Origin: Paraspadella gotoi
Lineage: Eukaryota; Chaetognatha
Length of the DNA: 64,000 nt
NCBI GenBank assembly: GCA_051294375.1
Contig: CM119265.1
Coordinates: forward strand, 28,851,167 to 28,915,166
Reading direction: 5' to 3'
The notes under the pieces are model-generated. The model saw nothing but the letters and a program-made list of their open reading frames with translations, searched no databases and was not told the origin of the DNA. The position numbers and the translations under genes are program-made. Below are positions 34,270 to 45,059 of this stretch, in pieces. Within the stretch, counting starts at the first letter, position 1. Each line of letters opens with the position of its first letter.

Positions 34270-34570
34270 ACTAAAAAATTTTGTTAACAGGGCAGGATTC
34301 TTATCTAGGCTGCCCCTTTTCTATTCTTGTATTTCATTATTCTGCGTAATCCTGCAGCACTAACTTAGCATCTTAATTGTGGTCGAGACTCTTCATTCAG
34401 TTGCGCCAAACAAAGCAACATAATTAGGTTGTACGACTTCTTCACAGGCGCCAATTTACGGCCCCGTTATCTTAGACTGTGGATCTCAACAGAGACGCGA
34501 ACTTAACAACGGCTGTCAAAGAGGCGGAGATTATCTAACAGGCGCGCGACGGTATTTTTGGCTCGAAGAC
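34270..34570. repeat. Degenerate GCCTGATAAGAGTC repeat cluster (left arm)
   Basis: Reverse-complement counterpart of the clearer cluster at 38,197-38,515. Confidence 0.45.
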
Positions 34571-34599
34571 AAGAATCGATGCAGAAGTTGAAAACGGCG

Positions 34600-35060
34600 C
34601 CGACCGTGGTGGAGTAGGGTGAGGGTCGGTAGGGAGAGGAGTGGGAGGAAGGAGAGGGAGGGAGAAAGAAGAATTGTGACGAGGTGGGGGTGCGGGGAGG
34701 AGAGAGGGAGTAGGAAAATATGTTTAGTAAGGATTTTGAAAAATTAAAGAAGTCGGATATGAGATGAAACCACGCGCAAGAATGTGAGAGGTTTCTGCTT
34801 TGGAAGTCACGCGTAAATACTCAGACCAGAGTTTCCGCGTTTGATCCCATCTTGCAGTGAATGACCCCAAAACGCCGAAAAAAGGAGAGAATGGGGCGCC
34901 CTGTGAAATGCCGAGTTGCTGAGATTGAAAGTGAAATGAAAGTTGTAAGAGAAAAAGATTAATCAAAAATCTGTTTGACTTATTAAAATTATTCGAGAGA
35001 ACTCATTTTGCGATTTTTTGCGAACAAAACGAAGAAGATTAAACACTAAATGCCTCAAAA
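34600..35060. other. Arm sequence, no gene seen
   Basis: A G/A-rich patch (34,610-34,715) and single-copy-like sequence. Mirrored at about 37,740-38,150. Confidence 0.5.
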
Positions 35061-35470
35061 CTGTGCGTAAAATATTATTAACACTAATCTCAGTATACTA
35101 TATACATATAACATTTCATAAAATTTCACGCTACCTTGTAATTTTGCTTGTAGTTGCGGAGTTACAATAAGTATTCCCGATCTAATACTAAGGGAGTGGT
35201 CTTTTATTACAATTGAACATTTTTTAAATATTTTCATTCTTGATAGGAAACCAGGTACTCTGGGATGAATAAACGAGTGTGAGAGAGTCTTGATTGAAAG
35301 CTTGAGGGACATGCTATGTATTATCTTGTAGAGTGATGGAGCTGAAACACAAAGGCTTGATCCAAGTCAGGGGCAAGATAGTTATTTATTAAGAATGGAA
35401 ATTTTTATTATTGGTTTGTACCATTATATAAAAGTTAATGTACAAAGGAACGCCGATTATTGATTGATTG
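35060..35470 (+). repeat. Dispersed repeat R1 (CAAGTCAGGGGCAAGATAG core)
   Basis: The core at 35,362-35,388, and the upstream words cgatctaatactaa and acaattgaac, recur at 37,300-37,720 (inverted by the palindrome) and, outside the palindrome, at 54,090-54,240 and 56,085-56,405. The ends are not defined and no coding frame is seen. It is probably a short non-autonomous retroelement. Confidence 0.65.
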
Positions 35471-35550
35471 CAATTAAAGTTGTTCTTTAATTTTAAAATT
35501 TAATTTAGGTTCTCCTGTAAATCATTTCAGAAGATCCCAATGTCTTCGTT

Positions 35551-36265
35551 TTAACAGGGAACAAGGTGCCCTCGATGGGCCCAAAGATCAAGGTGCCCGC
35601 GGTGCTCAGGGCGCCCGCGGCGCTCTGGGCGCCCGCGGCTGCTTAGGGCGCCCGCAGGTCCGAAGGCGGAACCGGCAGTCGAAGAGGAGTGATATTGTTT
35701 TGGTTTGGGCGACGAAAGCAAGGTGAAGGGTGAAGCGATGAGAGAGGAAGAGGGAGAAGAGTGAGAGGGAGAGGAGGGAGAGAGAGGGAGAAAAGAGAGA
35801 GCAAGGGAGAACAGATGAAGTAAGAGGAAGAAGAAGAGAGGCGAACAGAGGAGCGGGGAAGGAAGAAGAAGGAAAGATGGGAGGAGAGAAAGAAAAGAAG
35901 AAAAGAGTGCAGGAGAGAGAAAGAGAGAAGAAAGAGGGGAGAAGAGGGGACGAGAGAGGGGAGAGGGAAGGAGAAAGGGAGAGAAGGAAAACGGAAAGGG
36001 GAGGAAGGCGAAGGATGGAGGGAAGGAGAAAGAGAGGAAGGAGAGAGTGGAGAGAGAGAAGAAAGGGAGAAGAAAAGAGAAGAAGGAGAGAGAAGGAAGA
36101 GAGAGGGAGGAGAAAGAGGAGAGGAGAGAGAAGAAAACGGGTGGGGGGAGGGAGAAAGGGAAGATGGAGTGAGGGAGAAAGAAGAGAGGAGAGAGAGAAA
36201 GAGGGAAAGAGAGGGGAGAGAGAGGGAGGCGGAAGGAGAAAAGAAAAATGGAGGGAGGGAGAAGA
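35551..36265. other. CpG-rich gggcgcccgcgg repeats, then GA-rich tract
   Basis: 35,590-35,660 repeats a gggcgcccgcgg(c) word three to four times. 35,740-36,260 is G/A-rich. Both are mirrored at 36,540-37,200. The long frames are translated repeat. Confidence 0.6.
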
Positions 36266-36514
36266 GAGAGAGGCAAAGTGAAGTAAAGGATTGCGGAGAA
36301 AGGGAAGCAAGCAGGAATTATCCTATAAGGAATTGTTGAAACCATTGCAGAGACATCGCTCCTGATTGGCAAAACGAAAGACAGAAATCTTCATCTCTCT
36401 CTCTCTCTCTCTCTCTCTACTCTCTCTTCTTCTCCTCTCTTCTCTCTCTCTCTCTCTCTCTCCAATACTCGTCGCGACAATCGCCTCCAGTTTGAGTCTA
36501 ATTTCTTTGCAAAG
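36266..36514. other. Palindrome spacer
   Basis: Single-copy-like sequence and a CT run (36,394-36,463) with no reverse-complement partner on the other side of the gap. Confidence 0.6.
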
Positions 36515-36539
36515 NNNNNNNNNNNNNNNNNNNNNNNNN
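36515..36539. other. 25-N gap at the palindrome centre
   Basis: The two arms meet at this gap, so the symmetry centre is a scaffold join and not read-through sequence. Confidence 0.95.
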
Positions 36540-37075
36540 ACTCCTTTCCTTTCACTTTCCTCTCTCTTCTTTCTCCTCCCTCCATTTTTTCTTTCTCCTT
36601 CCTCCTCCCCTCTCTCTCCCTCTCTTTCTCCCTCTTTCTCTCTCTTCCTCTTCTTTCTCCTCCCTCCATCTTCCCTTTCTCCTTCCCCCTCCCCGTTTTC
36701 CTTCTCTCCCTCTTCCTCTTTCTTCCTCCCTTCTCTCTCTTCCACTCTCTCTTCCTCTCTTTTCTTCCTCCCATGCGACCTTCCCTTCCCCCTTTCCGTT
36801 CCTTCTCTCCCTTTTCCTCCTTTCCTCCTCCCCTCTCTCGTCCCCTCTCTCTCCCCTCTTTCTTCTCATCTTTCTCTCCCACTCTTTCTTCTTTTCTTTC
36901 TCACCTCCCATCTTCCTCTTCTTCCTCTCCCCGCTCCTCTGGTTCGCTCTCTTCCTCTTACTCATCTTTCTCCCTTTCTCCATTTCTCCCTCTCTCTCCT
37001 CCTCTCCCTCTTCCTCTTCTCCTCTCTTCCTCTCTCTCGCCTTCACCCTTCACCCTTGCCTCTTCCTCGTCGCCC
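36540..37075. repeat. Pyrimidine-rich tract of right arm
   Basis: C/T-rich half-kilobase mirroring 35,740-36,260. Confidence 0.8.
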
Positions 37076-37299
37076 AAAGTCCCAAAACAAATCACTCCTC
37101 TTCGACTGCCGGTGCCGGCCTTCCGGAACCTGCGGCGCCCATAGAGTCACCGCGGGCGCCAGAGCGCCGCGGGCGCCCTGAGCACCGCGGGGCACCTGAT
37201 CTTTGGGCCATCGAGGCACTTGTTCCCTTTTAAAACGAGACATTGGCGATCTGCTGAATGATTTTACAGGAGACCTAAATAAATTTTAAAATTAAAAAC

Positions 37300-37720
37300 A
37301 ACTTTAATTGCAATCAATCAATAATCGCGTTCCTTCTGTACATTTAACTTTATAAATGGTACAAAGCCAATATAAAAATTATCCATTCTTAATAATAACT
37401 ATCTTGCCCTGACTTTGGATCAGCCTTGTGTTTCAGCTCCATCACCTACAAGAAATACATAGCATGTCCTCAAGCTTTCAATCAAGACTCTCGCACACGT
37501 CGTTTATTCAGTCCCAAGTACTGTTCCCTATCAAGAATGAAAATATTTCAACAATGCAATTGTATGAAAATGACACTCCCTAAGTATTAATCGGGAAAGT
37601 ATTATTGTAACCCGCAACTTACAAGCAAAATTACAAGGTATGCGTGAATTTTATGAATGTATATTAAAGTATAAGTATACTGAGAATATAGTGTTAAAAT
37701 ATTTTTACGACGAGTTTGAG
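37300..37720 (-). repeat. Dispersed repeat R1 (right-arm copy)
   Basis: Inverted copy. The core reads ctatcttgccctgactt at about 37,400. Confidence 0.65.
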
Positions 37721-38196
37721 GCATTAGTGGTAATCTCCAGTTTTTGCGGCATAAAACGCAAAATGAGTCTCTCGAAATAATTTAAAAGTCAAACAGATTT
37801 TGACTTTAATCTTTTTTCTCACAACTTTTCATTCACTTTCAATCTCACAACTCGCATTTTCACGGGCGCCCCATTCTCCTTTTTTCGGCGTTTTGGGGTC
37901 ATTCACTGCAAGATGTGGTCAAACGGGAAACTCTGGTCGTGAGTTTTACGCGTGACTTTCAAAGCAGAAACCTCTTCACAGATTCTTGCTCTGGTTTTCA
38001 TTCTCATTCCGACTTTCTTAATTTTTTCAAATATCTTACTAAACATCTTTTCCTACTTCCTCTCTTCCTCCCCTCACCTCCCACCTCGTCCACTTCTTCT
38101 TCTCTCCTTCCCTCCTTCCCTCTCTCCCACTCCCTCCCTCCCACCCTCACCCACTAACTCCACATCGCGGTCGGCCGTTTCAACTTCTGGCATCGA

Positions 38197-38515
38197 TTCT
38201 TGTCTCGAGCGCAAAAAACCGTCGCGCCTGTTGAGAATCCCGCCTGTTGACGTTGTTAAGTCGCGCCTGTTGAGAATCCAGTCTAATAACGGGCCGAAAT
38301 TGCGCCTGTGAAGAGTCGTACCTGATTATGTTGCTTTGTTTGCGCAACTGATGAGAGTCTCGACCACTAATGAAGATGCTAATTAGTGCCTGCAAGGATT
38401 ACGCGTAATATGATAAAAATAAAGGGGCCTGATAAGAGTCCTGCCTGTTAACAAAGTTTTTTAGACTTTTTACTTAGGTAACTAAGCCTGATAAGAGTCT
38501 GACCTGATATAATTC
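38197..38515. repeat. Degenerate repeat cluster GCGCCTGATAAGAGTC
   Basis: At least six variants (gcgcctgttgagaatc, gcgcctgtgaagagtc, gcctgataagagtcc, gcctgataagagtct and others) occur at irregular 25-50 bp spacing. A further single variant lies at about 30,325. Function unknown. Confidence 0.5.
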
Positions 38516-38757
38516 CATGTTTGATTAGTTTAGTCTCTGAAGAAACGGTTATCCATTCTTGGGATACTTCCGGATTTTACCAGAAGCATTTTTTTTCACG
38601 CCAACCACAGCCTGTCGCCTGGCAAATACCCTCCTCTCTTCTCCTGCCCTCTCGATCCTCTCTCTTCATACATCGTTCCAGCTCCCGTAGGTTCATTCTA
38701 CTTTCTGTCGACGATGTTTATGCGACACCATGATAGCACGGATCCTATTACATCAAA

Positions 38758-39739
38758 TGAGCAGTGATTTCGTTAACGGACAGCCCAAAGTCACGTGTAC
38801 GAAGTGAATGAGGCAGCGCCGCGATGAAGAGGAAGGAGGACGAAGGGGTGACGAAGAACGAAGACAAAAAAGAGGATTAGAGATGCGACCTCGACAAACG
38901 ACGACATGCTATCCGACGCCCACCAGGCGGCGCGCATAGACGATCTCGCGTCTCAGTCGGGAAGACACCCGAGAGATACATCACACCGGAGGCCGCACTG
39001 GGTCTATCTCCTCTGGTCAAGACACGTTGTCTCCCGTCAAATTCATGACTCCCTCATGCCGGACTCCACAGCACCTCCGTGAACCGAAACAACCACTGCA
39101 CCACGACCCCTGCGTCCGAGGCCAGTGATCGTCCCCCAGTGGTTGCGCCACAGGCGACGCACGACGTTTTGCATGCTCTTGACAAGAACCGCGACAAACG
39201 ATGATTCCCATTGACTTGCAATCACACTTGCTCGACACGGAAAAGGTGTTTATTCGTTTATATTGTTTTGTTTCCACATACGGAAGTGTTCTTCCAAAAT
39301 GAATCTACACGATCACTCTGTTCTTCCACCGCACAAGAAGGGCTATCGAACTCCCCGTCTCTTACCGTTAGGGAAGCCAAGCAATCAACAATCATCCTAA
39401 TCCTCTTCAGTCCACTTGTTGCAACCACCCCCGTACCTATGCATCAATTACCCCAGCTTATTCCACTCCCGCATTCCACTCCCTGGACTGCCTCTCATCA
39501 CGAAGCCATCATATTTCACCCCCTAAACAAAACTACAATTGGGAAGCAGACTATCCGTCGCAGTTCAACTACAGTCGCTCTTCTTCAGCCTTCCGAGCGC
39601 ACGCCGAGACATCTATTTGCGCGGGGTGGTCCTCGCCACCTTAACGGCGGCGGCGTCTCTCTCTACTCTTTATCTCGTCCTCTTCGCTCTTTCTTTCTCT
39701 CTCTCTCTCTCTCTTCTCTCTACTCTCTCTCTCCCTCTG

Positions 39740-39772
<33 letters not shown>

Positions 39773-40213
39773 TTCTCTCTTCTCTCTACATCCCCTCACT
39801 AGACCCCAGTACAAATAACGAACGAGTGTCGTTTCATTGGTCGACGGCCTCCGCCTTCTCGCTCTTTCTGATTTGGTTCGCGCCGCGCGGCCGAAGCGGC
39901 TCCGGCGAAAAAAACTGCGACGATACCGGCCACCAGCGTCGACTGATTGGCCGAGCTCGTCGGCCTTCGCGCGCCTTTCCCGTGGGACGCTCCGCAACCT
40001 TGGTCCCGTTTTTTTTTAGGCCAACACAGACGGACGGCAATTGCGGAATTTTACAAGTTTTCTATTTGTATATCTAAAACGCTATTTGTGAAGTTGTTCT
40101 CACCAATTCTAGCGCGCCGACATCAGGCGCAGACGGGCGAGCGTAATGGATGGTTGTTTCTTCTTAACAGGCGCGACAAGTTTATTAAAGAAGTGCATTG
40201 TAAATCAGAGTAT
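38758..40213 (+). repeat. Inner block, direct copy 2
   Basis: Same orientation as 32,888-34,085. It is contiguous on its left with inverted arm sequence without an N gap, and ends on its right at the 25-N gap 40,214-40,238. It contains a CT tract (39,694-39,787) and a CpG-rich CCAAT region (39,828-40,010). Confidence 0.85.
39828..40010 (-). promoter_or_regulatory. CpG-rich region with CCAAT boxes (second copy)
   Basis: ATTGG at 39,836-39,840 and 39,946-39,950. The third box of the first copy is altered here. Confidence 0.35.
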
Positions 40214-40238
40214 NNNNNNNNNNNNNNNNNNNNNNNNN
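40214..40238. other. 25-N assembly gap
   Basis: Joins the end of the direct inner block to the inverted outer part of the arm. Confidence 0.95.
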
Positions 40239-40609
40239 CCCTCTCCCTCTCTTTCCCTCTCTTTCTCCGTCTCCCTCCATCTCTCTTTCTCTCTCCCTCT
40301 CTCTCTCCTCTCATCCCAACAACACAGTTGCGTCCTGGCGATCATTTTCTTCCAGACGCTAAAATTATGGGCAGCGTCTTTTGCGGTAGACGAGGGGAAG
40401 GAAGGGGGAGAGGAAGAGGGGGAGGGGAGAGGAAGAGGGGGAGAGGAAGCGAGGGAGGGGAGAGGAAGAGAGAAGGAAAACAAATGAGGAAAAGAAAAGA
40501 TAAAAAAGTAGAAACATGTATAGAGAAGGTGTAAGATAAGAATATAGAAATAAAAGCCTTATTTTCCCAGAATGCCCCATTTTATTTTAAATTCGAAATT
40601 GAATTTTTT

Positions 40610-40775
40610 TAATTAACGATTAGGATAATTAAGGATTAGGTTAGTGATAAGTATATTAGGTTAGGGATTTTGATTGGGGACTAGCGTTAAGGGTTAGAGG
40701 TTAGAATTAGAAATTAAGTATTAGGGTATAGGATTAAATTAGGGTTAAAGATTACGGTTTGGGAATGATTCATAA
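40610..40775 (+). repeat. Degenerate telomere-like TTAGG(G) tract
   Basis: Words ggttaggg, gggttagagg, attagggt and tagggtta recur. Reverse complement of 32,100-32,260. Confidence 0.55.
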
Positions 40776-40952
40776 ATAAATAAGATTAAAATTACCTTTT
40801 TAATTGAATGAACAGAAATTGGAAACTCTTGGAATAGAAAGCCAAAGTAAAAGAATTCAGAGTTAAAGAGAAACTTAACTCGCAAAAAGGTGAAGGAACT
40901 TTTTTTGCGAAGGAAGAAAAACCTTTTTATTTCTTTGTTTTCGCGTTTCTTT

Positions 40953-41075
<123 letters not shown>

Positions 41076-41159
41076 CAATCTCTCCTCTTGATCAATAGGT
41101 TCCGCTGTCTGCCCTAATAGTTACTCTGGCACCTTTTCGATTTCCTCGGTCGACGATCT

Positions 41160-41366
41160 TCTTTTTTTGCTTTTCTCTTTTCTTTTCTTTTCTTTTCTTT
41201 TCTTTTCTTTTCTTTTCTTTTCTTCTCTTTTCTTTTTTTCCTTTTTTTTCTTTTATTCTCTTTTCTTTTTTTTCTTTTCCTTTCTTTTCTTTTCTTTTCT
41301 TCTCTTTTCTTTTCTTTTTATATTTCTTTTCTTTTCTTTTCATTTCTTTATATCTTTTTCTTTTTT
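41160..41366. repeat. (TTTTC)n tract
   Basis: TTTTC pentanucleotide repeat with interruptions, mirroring the GAAAA tract at 31,520-31,735. Confidence 0.85.
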
Positions 41367-41391
41367 NNNNNNNNNNNNNNNNNNNNNNNNN
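41367..41391. other. 25-N assembly gap
   Basis: By comparison with 31,500-31,530 few or no bases are missing. Confidence 0.9.
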
Positions 41392-41452
41392 CATATGTTT
41401 TTCTTTTTAATCTGGAATTTTCATTTTTCCTCTTTTGTCATACACAGACACA

Positions 41453-41455
<3 letters not shown>

Positions 41456-41513
<58 letters not shown>

Positions 41514-41684
41514 AATCTCTCTCTCATCTCTCTCTTCTCTCTCTTTCTCTTCCTTTTTCTTACCCACTGACCTCCCTCTCTCCTTTTCAAAACGCCTCCA
41601 GTCTGTTTAGAAGCACGATCCTTGGCGACAAGAAGAACAAGAACGCGGCCTCTCGTCCCCGACTCCGGATGGAGAAAGAGAGAG

Positions 41685-41740
<56 letters not shown>

Positions 41741-41765
41741 AGAATGAGAGAGAGCGAGAGAGAGA
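41456..41765. repeat. CT tract, single-copy spacer, GA tract
   Basis: (CT)n 41,456-41,540 and (GA)n 41,690-41,765 face each other across a 150-bp spacer. Confidence 0.85.
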
Positions 41766-41795
41766 CACCTGATCGTTTCTTGACGGCAAATCCTC

Positions 41796-42674
41796 ACTTA
41801 ATGATGATGTCAAAAAGATTTGAGTGTGGAGGAGAGACGTCGCCAGAGGGAGGAAGGGAGAGAGAGGGAGAAAAGGGAGGGAATTACGTAGGGAAAAGGG
41901 GGGCAGAGAGAGGAAATGAGATGGAATGGGAAAAAAGGGGATGGAGAGGGAGTGAGAAAGAAAGTGTGATTCATCGATCATAGGAGATAGGAGGGAGGAA
42001 GCAGACAAATAAAGACAGGAGAGGAAGAAGGGGACACGTCAGTGAGATGGAAAAAAGGAGAGAGAGGAGACAAACCGCCAAACAAGATGAGAAGGAGGAA
42101 ATTCTTGACTTAATTAGGAGGAAACTATAATTCTTCCTGCAATGGAAAAGGAGTTTCAGAACTTTTAGAAAAGGTCAAAAGCCCAATCAAGAGACATTGG
42201 CCAAGGCTAATCAGTTTGTCTCTCAAGGGGCTAAGGAAATAAACAGAACTGAAATTCCAATGTTGTGTTTACGCCGAAGTGACTTCTTATCTTAAAAACC
42301 GAAAGTTAGCGCTAGAAGTTGCTTAGATTTCAGGTTTATTTTATGTCTGAACTATTGAACTTAACTAAGTGGGACAGACCGACGGACAGACATACCGAGT
42401 GACCGACGACGTCCGACCGGCGCAACTAAAAAGGGAAAAATTCCATAAAGGTCGCTCGCATTCAGATCCCGCCACCAGGAGAGGTTTTCGGGTTCTAATT
42501 AGCGAAGTATGCCATACCCGTAGGCTGAAATCGAAGTTAGACAAAAGACACTGGAACCAAATCCTTTGCAGCGCCCCCTACTCTCCTCTGTCATAATCCA
42601 CTTTAGAATAGACCATAAACCTAAATCGGTCTGTTACTTTGAATCAGGTGAGAGAGAGAGAGAGTGAGAAGAGA

Positions 42675-42734
<60 letters not shown>

Positions 42735-43235
42735 CTTCTAATGGTCTCTCTCCTTTGGCTCGGGTTTTTTTTTTCTTCTCTTCCAGACTCGCATGATTAT
42801 TTTTATTGAATGGAAAGTTTTTTCTTCTCTTTCCTCTCTTTCTCAATCTCTCTCTCTCCCCCTCTCCCTCTCTCCCTCTCTTTTTCTTTTCGTCTCCTCT
42901 TTCCTCTTTTCCTCCCTCCTTCCCCCTTCCCTCTCCCAAAATCTACCCGCAATTTTCGAACTAGATCCTGAGGGTGGTGGTCCTTAGCCAGCCCCCACCC
43001 GTCGGAAAGTCGGCGCTGCTTTGAGAAGGAGAGGAAGAATAAGAGAAAAGAAAAGAAAGAAAAAAGAAAGAAAAGAAAGAAAGAAAAGAAAGAAAGAAAA
43101 GAGAATAAAGAAAAAAAAAGAAGAAATAAACATGAGTAGAAGAAAGAGGAAGAGAGAGAGGTTGTTGAAAGATAATGAAAACACAGATGAGTAGAAGTAG
43201 ATTGTGTTTGTTTTTGTTCTGGCGAAAGAAAATGC
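41796..43235 (-). repeat. Right-arm segment present a third time at the window end
   Basis: 41,796-42,315 matches 63,450-64,000, and 42,440-43,230 matches 62,693-63,439, both in the same orientation. (GA)n lies at 42,649-42,732. No gene seen. Confidence 0.75.
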
Positions 43236-44044
43236 GAAAAAAAACAGATGACCCAGACCGACGACAGACCAATGAAGAGGAGGAGATCGATTTTTTTGGC
43301 GGAAAAAAGAGGAATCCCTATCCCTACCTTCCCCTATTTCTCTCTCTCTTCTCTTCTCCTCTCTCTCTCTCTCTCTACCTCTCTCCTCTCTCTTTCCTCT
43401 CTCTCTCTTTTCTCTCTATACTCTCATACTCTTCGCGAAGGTATAATTCTTATGACTTCCTGATGTCTTCGTCTTCTCTCTCTCTCTCTCTCTCTTACTT
43501 CCCTTCTCTCTCTCCCTAACCAAATTCTTTTATTTTCCTATTTGTTCTTCCTTTCCTTTTTCTTTTCCTTTGCTTCCTCCATTACTCTTTAAATCCTACT
43601 GCTCAGCTTGAACCCCTCTCTCCTTCCTCTCTTCTCTTCTCCCTCCACTCCTCTCCCTCTCTCTCCCTCCCACTCTATTCTCTCTCTCTCTCCCTCTTCT
43701 CGTCCGAGAGGTTAAGTCCTATGGCTCCTGGGTCTCACCAGAGAGTCGCCCGTTTGATCCAAAAAGGATTAAAATCGCCGGCGACCGTTGGCGTTCTTTG
43801 CCGACGCCGGCCGGACAAAGGCCGACAAGGGCCGCTATTGTTTCCGGAGCCAGAGGTGGGGGGCAAGGAAGGGGCGGTAAGGAGGGGGTGGTGGTAAAGG
43901 TGGGGAGTTTGTGGTGTGGAGTGGATGGAAAAGGTTGGGTTTGGATGAGAAATTCGGAAAAAAAGAAAAGAAAAAAAAAAATAAGGAAAATAGGAGAATT
44001 AGATTGAAAATACAACAACGGTCAAAAATATTTTACAAAATAGT
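43236..44044. other. CT-rich and GC-rich arm sequence
   Basis: CT-rich 43,340-43,710. GC-rich patch 43,730-43,860, mirroring 28,740-28,920. Then G-rich 43,860-43,920 and AT-rich DNA up to the TTAA insertion. No exon supported. Confidence 0.5.
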
Positions 44045-44048
44045 TTAA

Positions 44049-44959
44049 GGGACCCATGATAAAAAATGATATCATAAGCTTAAGGGCTCTCTATCATCAA
44101 AGGAATTTGAATGGTGATAGTCATTAATTTTTCTTTGCCACGGGAAAAGTGGCAAAAAATTCCTATCTCTTAATTCTAGCGGAAACAAAAATTTAATAAT
44201 TATTGAAAAAAAAATTAGTTGACCCTACCCTAAATTTTATATAATTTATTATTTTTATTTTTGCATTAGAAAATATTTTTACTTAAATTCCAATTTTTAT
44301 TTTTACTGTACAAAAGCTATAATTTTAGGTTTAAGCCTCATTGAACAAAGGCTTACAAGACTAATATTTTTATATTTTTATATTTACTTAAAGCCAGACA
44401 AATCAAACCTAAAATTCTATTCTTACAGAAACAAAACTTGTAATAATTATTAAGTTATATTCATTTCATCCCTTAAATGTAGTAATTAAAAACTATATTG
44501 ATTCCTAAATTATAACAATTTAAAAATTTAGCAAAGTACAGAATCTTTCTCTTCTTTTGTATATTTATATTATTCAAAGAGTTTTATTTTCATCCAATTA
44601 ACAGAATCGTTTGAAAAAGGAAAGTTTAAATAAAATCAGTCGATACCGTTTAAAATTTTGATTCATTCCTAGTTTTTTTCATTATAAATTTTTGTAATAA
44701 AAAGCTGAAAATCTTTTTTAACAATTAGATCTTTACCCTTTTTTGGAAAAAAAAATTTTAAACTTGAAAAGATTTTCTTCTTACGATTTTTTTAAAAGGA
44801 AAATTAAGCTCCGCTGATTTTATCGAATTTTTAACTACTTATCCCCAAATGTTTATAGAAGAAAAAATTATATGATCAGGAAAAAACAGCTTAAGTTTCA
44901 AAGGGTTCAAACGTTATTGTTTTTCAAGCTTTTTACCCCCCCTGCTTTCACTTGGTCCC
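44049..44959. mobile_element. TTAA-flanked 911-bp insertion, piggyBac-like non-autonomous element
   Basis: The segment starts GGGACC and ends GGTCCC and is flanked on both sides by TTAA (44,045-44,048 and 44,960-44,963). The opposite arm has the same flanking sequence with a single TTAA near 28,532 and none of the 911 bp: an empty site. TTAA target duplication is the hallmark of the piggyBac superfamily. The perfect terminal repeat is short (GGGACC), with weaker similarity continuing to AAGCTT words inside each end. The interior is AT-rich with no transposase frame. Known piggyBac ends begin with C runs, so family assignment is an inference. Confidence 0.72.
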
Positions 44960-44977
44960 TTAAACGTAAAATAAAAA

Positions 44978-45011
44978 GGACATGGTTCGACTAAGGATTC
45001 TTCATCAGCGC
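44978..45011 (-). other. Hammerhead-like / retroelement-end motif (right arm)
   Basis: On the minus strand: CTGATGAAGAATCC..TAGTCGAACCATGTCC. Here CTGATGA is canonical but the GAAA box is changed to GAAC, so a ribozyme would be inactive. It lies 15 bp outside the TTAA insertion. Confidence 0.4.
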
Positions 45012-45059
45012 CAAATAAGTTTTGAAAATTAAACAGAAAGTGCTTTAATTTCAAACGCA

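Larger units (their letters stand above)
24037..36265 (+). repeat. Giant palindrome, left arm
   Basis: Reverse-complement matches to 36,540-49,030 run in the expected reversed order. Pairs include 25,100-25,290/47,960-48,120, 26,420-26,560/46,850-46,940, 27,100-27,170/46,290-46,370, 28,010-28,250/45,210-45,460, 28,740-28,920/43,720-43,860, 30,110-30,700/42,110-42,640, 31,740-31,830/41,085-41,160 and 35,560-35,700/37,080-37,240. Both substitutions and indels separate the arms. The outer end falls in CT repeats. Confidence 0.9.

Noticed and set aside
35551-36372. 273-codon reverse frame of Ser/Leu/Phe
   Set aside because: Read from a GA-rich tract. It ends in gggcgcccgcgg repeats and has no supporting signal.
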